From Pogostemon cablin (Eukaryota; Streptophyta; Magnoliopsida; Lamiales; Lamiaceae), in contig CM042965.1 of the NCBI GenBank assembly GCA_023678885.1, positions 27,509,777 to 27,573,776 on the forward strand: a stretch of 64,000 nt of DNA, in the 5' to 3' direction. Every line of letters starts with the position of its first letter. Position 1 is the first letter of the stretch. Below, piece after piece: positions 56,837 to 64,000 of this stretch. The notes beneath the pieces are model-generated. The model did not search any database and was not told the DNA's origin. It worked only from the letters and a program-made list of their open reading frames with translations. Made by a program: the position numbers and the translations under genes.

Positions 56837-59176
56837 CTATCCAAGCACCACTCCAAGTGCTACATCACTTGCATCACACATTAGTACAAACGGTTGAGTC
56901 CAATCCGGTGTGATCAAGATAGGTGCAGAAATAAGCGCCTCCTTCAAAACTTGAAAAGCTGTTAGAAAATCTTCATCAAACACAAAAGGAACATCCTTTT
57001 CAAGTAAGCGAGATAAGGGCTTAGAGTATTTTGAGAAGTCTTTTATGAATCTCCTGTAAAAACCGGCGTGTCCAAGAAAGGACCGCACTCCTCTTTCATT
57101 GGTCGGTGGTGGAAGCTTCTTAATCGCCACCACTTTAGCACGATCTACCTGCAACCCTTTGGCTGAAACATGATGCCCAAGAACAATCCCATCCTTCACC
57201 ATGAAGTGCCACTTCTCCCAATTTAAAAAGAGATTAGTCACTTGGCATCTCTTCAAAACAGTAGCTAGGTTAGACAAACAAATATCAAAGGAGGAACCAA
57301 AAACAGAAAAATCATCCATGAACACCTCCATGATCTTCTCTATCAACCCATCGAATATTGCCATCATGCATCTCTGAAAAGTAGCAGGCGCATTACATAA
57401 CCCAAATGGCATTTTTCGTAAAGCAAAGGTCCCGTAGGGGCAAGTAAAAGTGGTCTTTTCTTGATCCTCGGAGGCAATCATAATTTGGTTGTACCCCGAG
57501 TATCCATTCAAGAAACAATAAAACTCATACCCTGCAAGACGATCTAACATTTGATCCATGAAAGGAAGAGGAAAATGATCCTTACACGTGTTCTCATTCA
57601 AGTTCCTATAATCTATACATGTACGCCATCCCGTAGGAATCCTTGTGGCTATCACTTCTCCATCCTCAGCTTTTACTACAGTCATACCCCCCTTTTTAGA
57701 AACTACATGCAATGGACTCACATGAGGACTATCACTAATAGGATATATGATTCCAGCATCCAACCACGTAAGGATTTGCTTCCTAATTACCTCTTGAATC
57801 GCGGGATTAACCCTCCGCTGATTCTGAACACTTGCCTTTGCCTCGTCTAATAATCTTATCCTATGCATACAATACGAAGGACTAATTCCTTTCAAATCCT
57901 CAAGAGACCAACCAATCACAGATTTATACTTCCTAAGAACGTTCAATAACTCCTCAAGTTGATCATCATCAAGAGAAGAAGATACAATTATCGGATATTT
58001 TTCATTGTCGCCAAGAAAGGCGTACTTCAAGTGTTCCGACAAAAGTTTCAACTCCTCTTTCCTCACTTCCATCGGAGGGCTCTCGTTATCCAAAGGCAAG
58101 TACTTCCTAGTCCACTTGACTTCTTCCACCTTAGTTCTTTCTGATTCAAACCTGTCATCACCCAAAGCAAGTAAGTTTTCAAGAAATTCAATACATACCT
58201 CGTTGGAGAGTCCGTCAAGCTCCGTAGTAGGATAAGTAAGAGACTCCATCAAACATGTCTCAAGAGGATCCTTTGACAGGATCAGAGACATATTCTCCTT
58301 CACAATCTCCTCCACCACGTCAATACTATAAGACTGCGACTCCATGGGCATCTTCATTGCTTTGTCCAAGTTGAAAAGAACTTCTTCTTTGTCCATCCGC
58401 AATCTAAGCTCTCCTTTCTGAACATCAATCATAGCTCCAGCAGTAGCAAGGAAAGGTCTCTCCAAGATTAAAGGGATATTATCCTTGTCTTCTTCCATCT
58501 CTAGCACAAGAAAGTCCACAGGAAAGAGTAGCTTCTCCACTTTGATGAGAACATCTTCAATTATACCTTTTGGAAACGTCATCGACCTGTCCGCCAATTG
58601 GAGAACCACTGTTGTAGGGGTCAACTCCCCCAAACCAAGCCTCTGAAAGATGGACAAAGGCATCAAATTGATGCTTACCCCTAGATCGCACAAAGCTCGC
58701 CGTGCTGGCCCCTTTTCGATCTCACATAGAATAGTGAAGCTCCCCGGATCTTTCATCTTTTGCGGCAGCTTCCTTTGGATGATTGAGCTGCAATTCTCAG
58801 ATAAATTCACTGTTTCAATTCCGATTAAGCTCCGCTTCTTCAATAATATGTCTTTAAGAAATCGGGCATAGTACGACATCTCCATGATTGCCTCTGAGAA
58901 AGGAATGCTCAAGCTTATTTTGTTCATTATCTCTGAAAACTTCTTGAACTTCTCTTCCAATCCCTTCTTAACAAGCTTGTAAGGAAACGGCGGAGGTATC
59001 TTTGTTTTGGGAATCCCCCATTCATCACAATCAACCTTCTCCGCTTTCTCCTTTTCGGCTCTCAATCGCTTGGCTCTCTTCCACTTTTTCTCAGCTATTA
59101 TGTCTGTACTTTGCTCATTCCAAACCATTGGAGTAGCATCAACATCATCGAGAGTGTTTGGAGTAGCAACAGGCAA
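56837..59176 (-). CDS. Protease and reverse transcriptase (element F), 779 codons open
   Basis: Longest ORF in the window. It starts 'MPVATPNTLDDVDATPMVWN' (59176) with a charged linker. Aspartic protease core 'ALCDLGVSINLMPLSIF' (about residues 160-176) and 'LILERPFLATAGAMIDV'. RT begins 'GISPSYCMHRIRLLDEAKAS' (about residue 430). It has 'WRTCIDYRNLNENTCKDHFP', 'FGLCNAPATFQRCM' and the catalytic 'FMDDFSVFG' (metal-binding DD), then 'SFLGHAGFYRRFIKDFSKYS'. It ends at a TAG after 'DVALGVVLG', where RNase H should continue in frame, so a single nonsense change cuts the polyprotein. The protease lacks the usual Ala after Gly (CDLGV). Confidence 0.92.
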   Translation of the reverse strand: MPVATPNTLDDVDATPMVWNEQSTDIIAEKKWKRAKRLRAEKEKAEKVDCDEWGIPKTKIPPPFPYKLVKKGLEEKFKKFSEIMNKISLSIPFSEAIMEMSYYARFLKDILLKKRSLIGIETVNLSENCSSIIQRKLPQKMKDPGSFTILCEIEKGPARRALCDLGVSINLMPLSIFQRLGLGELTPTTVVLQLADRSMTFPKGIIEDVLIKVEKLLFPVDFLVLEMEEDKDNIPLILERPFLATAGAMIDVQKGELRLRMDKEEVLFNLDKAMKMPMESQSYSIDVVEEIVKENMSLILSKDPLETCLMESLTYPTTELDGLSNEVCIEFLENLLALGDDRFESERTKVEEVKWTRKYLPLDNESPPMEVRKEELKLLSEHLKYAFLGDNEKYPIIVSSSLDDDQLEELLNVLRKYKSVIGWSLEDLKGISPSYCMHRIRLLDEAKASVQNQRRVNPAIQEVIRKQILTWLDAGIIYPISDSPHVSPLHVVSKKGGMTVVKAEDGEVIATRIPTGWRTCIDYRNLNENTCKDHFPLPFMDQMLDRLAGYEFYCFLNGYSGYNQIMIASEDQEKTTFTCPYGTFALRKMPFGLCNAPATFQRCMMAIFDGLIEKIMEVFMDDFSVFGSSFDICLSNLATVLKRCQVTNLFLNWEKWHFMVKDGIVLGHHVSAKGLQVDRAKVVAIKKLPPPTNERGVRSFLGHAGFYRRFIKDFSKYSKPLSRLLEKDVPFVFDEDFLTAFQVLKEALISAPILITPDWTQPFVLMCDASDVALGVVLG

Positions 59177-59189
59177 TTTCTGATGGGGT

Positions 59190-59700
59190 TCGGCCAGGGT
59201 TCGACCTGTGGAACAGGTCGAACCAGGTACTTACTGGTCGAACCTACCTTCTGGACAACGGCTCTCTTTTTGAATTAAAGGTTCGACCTGGGTTCAACCT
59301 GTTGAGTAGGTCGAACCACGGGCACCTAGGTCGAACCGGCCTACTGAACTCCTTCTGCCATCCAGTTCGACCAAGGTTTGACATGTTTGATAGGTCAAAC
59401 CATGATCATCGTGGACGAACTGTTGCTGCGACAAAACAGAGTGCTCCAAGTGGTGCGGTTCGACTTGGGTTCAACCTATTGGATAGGTCGAACCAAGATT
59501 GATTTGGTCGAACCGGTGTTCTGGAAAAACAGAGTGCTCCGAGTTGTCGGGTTCGACCATGGTTCGACCTGTGGAACAGGTCGAACCATCTGCAGTTTGG
59601 TCGAACCGATGCTGCAATCTCTCCTGATCGTGTCCAGTGTGTTGGTTCGACCTCCTCTGAATGGTTCGACCTTCAATATTGGTCGAACCATGGTGGAACC
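59190..59700. repeat. Inverted GGTTCGACC/GGTCGAACC array between gag and protease
   Basis: About eighteen motif copies, again with GGTTCGACCTGTGGAACAGG-TCGAACC-type palindromes. On the minus strand the gag frame runs into it ('HRFDQTADGSTCSTGRTMVE', 'GRTIQRRSNQHTGHD') and stops at 59471, and the protease frame starts just beyond it. The array has therefore inserted in, or grown within, the Gag-Pol coding region. Elements of this lineage normally have continuous coding sequence here (compare element A at 4744-5000, without array). Confidence 0.85.
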
Positions 59701-61285
59701 TCGCCCTAGATATGTCCAAATTTGATTCCGGCCTCATAGGTCCCTCGTACTGCGTTCCCAACCTCAATGTGATGGTGTTGCAGGACCTTGGATTCTCAAT
59801 ACTTTGAGACGGGAACTTCCCCTTCTCAAGAGTTTGAGTAAGCTTGTTAACACTTCCTGCCATCTCCCCCATCAGCAATGTAAGGTCCTTCACCTGCTTA
59901 GATATAACCTCATGGTTTGCATAGATTTTCTTTTCAAGTTTGGCCTCAAGGCGGTTAACTCTTTCATTATTCTTGGCCATATACCTGTTCACAGTATACT
60001 CAAGACCTAGTTTCCCTTCTTCCACCTTAGCACCCGGATCAACACCCATCGGAGGTTGAATCGCATTATTTGGATTGCTCCATGAGAACTCCGGCCTCCT
60101 AGGCTGTTGATAACCACCAGGGGGACCACAATTATTAAAGTTTCCTCGATAGTTCCCTTGGTAATTCTGGTTTCCTTGATCTGGATACCTAGTCCCTTGA
60201 ATACTTTGACCCATGGCACAGTGTGCCTCTTCCAACTCCTCTTGGATTGGTCCCTCATTCTTTAACTCCTGCTGCATGATTGGTACGCGCTGAGATAATT
60301 CGCTGATTTGCTTCTGTTGGGATTCAAGTAGCTTGTTGATATTGGACAAGCTAGAGACGATCTCATCCTCTCTACTTATTTTCACCATTGCTTGTTCAAC
60401 CTTAGCTACCTTACCAAGGACATAAGTGCCTCTAACTCTATTAGTTGGCCAATCCCTCGAATTCATCAAAATATCTTCAAATAACTTTTCGGCCTCTACG
60501 GATGACTTTGTAAGCAATGCTCCATTAGAAGAAGCATCCAATAACACTCGTGAACCACAGTCCAATCCATTGTAGAATATACTGATATATTGAGCTTTAG
60601 ATAGCCCATGTTGAGGACACTTCCTAAGCATGTCCTTGAATCTATCCCATGCTTCATGAAATTTTTCACCTCCACCCATAGCAAATTGGTTAATGTCTTG
60701 CTTCATCTTAAACACCTTTGAAGGTGGCATGTACCTCTCCAAGAACCTTAACTTCAGTTGCTACCAAGTGGTGCACTTAGCTGCGTTGATAGTGTCATAC
60801 CAATCTCTCGCCTTTTCAGTAAGCGAGAATTTGAACAAAAGGATCTTCCTAGTATCTTCATGTTCTTCTGCGTCTTTTTGAGTACTTGCATAGCCCAAGA
60901 ACTTGTTCAGATGCTGCTGCGGATCCTCGAAAGATCCTCCTGAAAAGGAGTTCCTTTCTATCATGCTAATAAGAGTGGGATGAAGATCGAAAGCTGAATT
61001 AGTTCCCCTCGCTCCTAGAAGCCCAAAATTTCCAGCCCCATTGTTTCTGAAAACCTCTTGGATGGCTAGATTATCCAGATTCGCTGCCATGTTGACTGTC
61101 CTTACTCCCGAATTAACTTTAGTTGTAGCTTCAATCGTCTGCGAATTCTGCATGTCAACTTCAACTCCAAAATTCAGAGCTTCAGTTGGATAAATAGTCT
61201 TTGCCTTGCTCTTCTTCTTTCTTGACGATGCTCCGATTTCAGGATTATAGGGTTCGAGTTCACCTTTCTTTGATCTCGTGAGCAT
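59700..61285 (-). pseudogene. Gag (element F), one in-frame stop
   Basis: Starts 'MLTRSKKGELEPYN' at 61285, 87 bp after the primer site. Gag domain: 'AFDLHPTLISMIERNSFSGG', 'EDPQQHLNKFLGYAST', 'KARDWYDTINAAKCTTW', TAG at 60761, then 'LKLRFLERYMPPSKVFKMKQ' and 'EAWDRFKDMLRKCPQHGLSK'. A Gly/Asn/Gln-rich tract follows ('YQGNYRGNFNNCGPPGGYQQ'), and a Lys-rich coiled-coil-like part ('NRLEAKLEKKIYANHEVISK') before the array. No CCHC knuckle is seen. Except for the one stop, it is complete. Confidence 0.88.
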
Positions 61286-61371
61286 GCACCTAAAAAGAAC
61301 TAGAATTAAAACAACAAAACAAGAAAAATAGCCTTAATAAACTAGAAATAACAAAAAGATATTTTAAGCCG

Positions 61372-61389
61372 TCCCCGGCGACGGCGCCA
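61372..61389 (-). promoter_or_regulatory. Primer binding site of element F
   Basis: Minus strand TGGCGCCGTCGCCGGGGA, an 18-nt match to the tRNA-Asp-type site with one change (GTC for GTT), starting 6 nt after the LTR end. Confidence 0.9.
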
Positions 61390-61395
61390 AAAACT

Positions 61396-63085
61396 TGATG
61401 GGCGTTTTCTCAACACACAACTTTAATCCCCAAGTATGAAGGATATCAATTGTAGTTTCGAAGGTGACCAAGTTAAATATCGAATCCACGGGACGGATAA
61501 ATATTACTTTTGTTATTTTCTAGCAATTATGACTATATTGATAATTAGACTTGTAGGTTTGTAAGCTGAGTAATAATAAAAATAGTAAATAAATAACAAG
61601 AACAAGGAAATAGTAGTTGTGATCAAATAAGATAATAGGTAGTTCGTCAAGCCATCCAGTTTCGTTTGTTAATTCATACTTTCGTGTGTCGATGTCCGAC
61701 TCTGCTTTGTGGTTTATGGACGTATCGCTGGACCATATAAATCTATTCTATAGACACAAATAGATAAGCTTTTGACACGTGTGAGTATCCTCAGAGCAAG
61801 ACATATACTTTACCTCCCTTTCTAGGTACTATCATAATCAATTATTTCCCGTGCACTTAGTACTCTAACCCGATTTGATCTCCCTTTTTAGGTACTATAA
61901 AGTTATACTCTTAATCCTACTTGTTAACCCAAATTCAATTCAATTAACAAATATTCATATAAGACGGTTCTAATAAAACCTCGGAATCCCTTCACTTAGA
62001 ATTATAACAATAAACCCTGCTCATTAGTGAACGCACTCAACCAATAACCCTGTCATGCATTCAGACTCTACACAACGATTATTGATGCATAAAACAACTA
62101 TGAGTATGGATTAAAAACGTGCAATCTTATATAAAATAAACCACAAGTAGTGTTGTACGGAGTATACACACGAAATACAAATTAACTCATGAAACCTTCA
62201 TAACCCTAGAACTACCGAAGTGGCTCTAGCCCATGATTGATCTAAGAACAACCATGGTTAGTTGGACCAATCTTACTTGAAACTCCAGCTGAACCTCTGT
62301 CTCAGCTCTCCTACTCTCCTCTTGTAATGTGTTGTTGACGATGATCCCTCTCTTCTTTCTTTTTCGTTCTCTTAGTGGCCGTGTCTTTCTTGACTGCATG
62401 AGCCTCCTTTTATACTTGTAATCACGTCTCTAGGGCTTGGAATGGGCTTTTCAAGTGATCCCACGCGTTTCGACCTCAAAAATCTGGATAAGGTAAGTTC
62501 TCGCACGTTGGTTCGACCTCGTCAAACAAGTCGAACCACTGGCCGCAGGTCGAACCATAGGTCGAACCTACCTACTGGAAGTATTCTGCACTTGGTTCGA
62601 CCTCTTGTACAGGTCGAACCCCTCGGGTCTTGGTCGAACCACAGGTCGAACCCCCACACTGGACAATTTCCGCTCCTGGTTCGACCAACCGTCAGGTCGA
62701 ACCCCAACGGCGTGGTCGAACCCATCTTCTTGCAAACTGGTTCGACCATGGTTCGACCTGATGAACAAGTCGAACCCCTTGAGTCGTGGTCGAACCTTCC
62801 TCCTGCACACTTTGCAATGCTGGTTCGACCTGTAGGAGAGGTCGAACCCTCCTCCATCAGGTCAAACCTCCTCTCTCCTTGGCGGTTCGCGTGGTCTCAA
62901 CTTCGTCTCTTCGATTCTTGGCACTTCCACTCCGATTTTGCTATGAAAACCACTCAAATAGCTCTGCTAACACCTGATTCATGCTAATTCACAATATATA
63001 TAGGTTTTCCATCTATTTCCACCTCAAAACTCTCCAAAACTAGCACAAAATATGGTGCCAAACTTGTGAATTTACACACTCATCA
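61396..63085 (-). repeat. 5' LTR of element F
   Basis: The plus strand runs TGATGGGCGTTTTCTCAACA to ..TACACACTCATCA, 1690 bp. On the minus strand, transcription would start downstream of TATAAAAGG (about 62408-62418). The motif array occupies 62505-62880 in U3. It differs from the 3' LTR at only a few scattered bases plus the 166-bp length difference. Confidence 0.95.
62505..62880. repeat. Inverted GGTTCGACC/GGTCGAACC array, 5' LTR U3
   Basis: Same array as at 50280-50572, with additional units at 62796-62880 ('tggttcgacctgtaggag' + 'aggtcgaacc'). It would lie upstream of the element's own promoter. Confidence 0.85.
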
Positions 63086-63090
63086 AGATC

Positions 63091-64000
63091 TCAAAGATAG
63101 ATCTGGAGGAGGAAGAAGTCGATGAAAATAATGAAGTAGGGTTGGAGAGAATTTTTTTTGGATCCAGTCATGATTTTCAAGATAATACACTCACCCAAGT
63201 GAATACCAGACGCCATATCCCCGTTAGTTTTTTACGAAAAATAACTAAAAATTCTTAAAGGACTTAAAGTGATCTAAAAATGATCATTTTGGCAATGATT
63301 GATTCACATGGGACTAAAATTGAAAATTTCCCTAAAAAATGGAGGTTTAATTGGGTTGGACCAGAAAAATTGGTTGAAACAATCCAACAGGTGAAACATC
63401 ATAAAATTAAAAATTAAAATTTTTAAAAAATTTATACATAATCAGTTGGATCGGCTAAACCAATTTTTCCTGTCCAACCCGATTCAACCTTAAAATAGTT
63501 TTTTTTTGTGGTTCGGATTGGTTCCAATCGGTCCGATCCAATTGTGAAAATATTGTTTAAAATATACTATTTTTAAACACTTTTTATGATATTGTGAGAA
63601 TTTTAATATAATGTGAGAAATTATAATTTTTTCCTATCAAATTATCACATTTGGTCCTTTAAGTCTTTTGTCAAATTATCACAAAATCCATATTTGGTCC
63701 TTTAACTATTGAAATCTTCAATTTTAGGTATTTTGAGGGACCAAAATTGGACAAAAAAGACTAAAATTTAAAAATTTAAAAGATACAGGACTATTTGTGG
63801 GTTTAGTAATACTTAGGAGAGCATTTGTGATAATTTCTTTGCAGAATAAATAAAGATACCACATGAATCATGACTTTGTAAACTTTACTTGCCAAGATAC
63901 ATCACGTATACTCACATAAACATATAGCCATAACCATTATTGGATTAACTTGATGTAATCCACGTTTAAGTTTCCATCTACCATGCTTAAACACCTAATG
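63091..64000. other. AT-rich flank, no gene seen
   Basis: No ORF with protein character and no defined element. 'tttggtccttta' occurs twice (63652 and 63692), and an inverted 'gagggaccaaaatt' at 63733 hints at a small MITE-like or decayed repeat that cannot be bounded. Confidence 0.5.

Larger units (their letters stand above)
49169..63085 (-). mobile_element. Element F: near-complete Athila-like Ty3/gypsy retrotransposon
   Basis: Both LTRs (49169-50692 and 61396-63085), primer site (61372-61389), PPT (50693-50704) and exact agatc target duplications (49164-49168 and 63086-63090) are present. The length is 13.9 kb. Minus-strand order: gag, motif array, protease-RT-RNase H-integrase, array, Athila ORF-1-like gene, long 3' noncoding region. 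Only a few stops and frameshifts interrupt the frames and the LTRs are very similar, so it is the youngest large element here, yet it is not itself autonomous as read. Confidence 0.95.

Noticed and set aside
50293..62987. Long ORFs with FDQ/GRT/RSNP-type repeated peptides (e.g. 62442-62987, 62522-62857, 59302-59725)
   Set aside because: They arise from the GGTTCGACC repeat, appear on both strands in overlapping frames, and start or stop with the array.
49169..63085. Element F considered as an endogenous retrovirus with a true envelope
   Set aside because: The post-pol gene has no visible signal peptide or transmembrane segment and matches the Athila ORF-1 family instead.

Overview
This is a nuclear plant sequence, almost certainly a eudicot. 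It shows plant-type Ty3 (Athila-like) and Ty1 (Sirevirus-like) LTR retrotransposons with tRNA-Asp- and tRNA-Met-type primer sites, a Mutator-like transposase, a Helitron helicase/RPA remnant and Stowaway MITEs with CTCCCTCCGTCC ends. The species cannot be fixed from this window. I found no intact host gene; the only host-derived coding sequences are two broken fragments (an aquaporin and a DUF604/fringe-like glycosyltransferase). The window is a nested transposon graveyard.

Layout. 1-327: 3' end of a forward LTR. 328-8367: decayed reverse-strand Athila-like element (A), with its 5' LTR at 6604-8367, an 822-bp fold-back element in gag and the RT active site deleted. 8368-10559: AT-rich, with one Stowaway. 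10560-11797: N-terminal half of a Mutator-like transposase (MULE), whose C-terminal part reappears at 46582-47125. 11798-13604: solo LTR. 13605-19434: 3' half of a Sirevirus-like copia (B), itself hit by a solo LTR (16124-17628). 19928-31790: a Helitron remnant that appears to have inserted into a (TA)n tract. It contains an LTR (20274-28690), which in turn contains a block of younger LTR sequences (21335-28127) flanked by CAATG repeats, plus a terminal-inverted-repeat element that captured pieces of a glycosyltransferase gene (30230-31263). 32048-32634: two Stowaway MITEs. 32729-44145: a complete but defective Sirevirus-like copia (E) with both LTRs, TAATA target duplications, an extra 3' ORF and an inserted solo LTR with TAGAC duplications. 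44275-45560: a minisatellite broken by two insertions. 46059-48817: an LTR fragment, the MULE C-terminus and a reverse LTR. 48901-49100: aquaporin fragment. 49169-63085: the youngest and best preserved element (F), a 13.9-kb reverse-strand Athila-like retrotransposon with AGATC target duplications, primer site, PPT, gag, protease, RT, RNase H, integrase and an Athila ORF-1-like (env-position) gene. 63091-64000: AT-rich flank with nothing recognised.

The most unusual signal is a dispersed array of inverted GGTTCGACC/GGTCGAACC motifs in element F. It occurs in both LTRs, in the 3' untranslated part and, strikingly, between gag and protease. A related solo LTR carries a diverged version (AATTCGACC). 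Other LTR families in the window have their own short inverted-motif clusters in the same U3 position just upstream of the TATA box, so fast-evolving palindromic U3 arrays look like a general property of this LTR superfamily. All reading is by eye; boundaries without stated target duplications are approximate.
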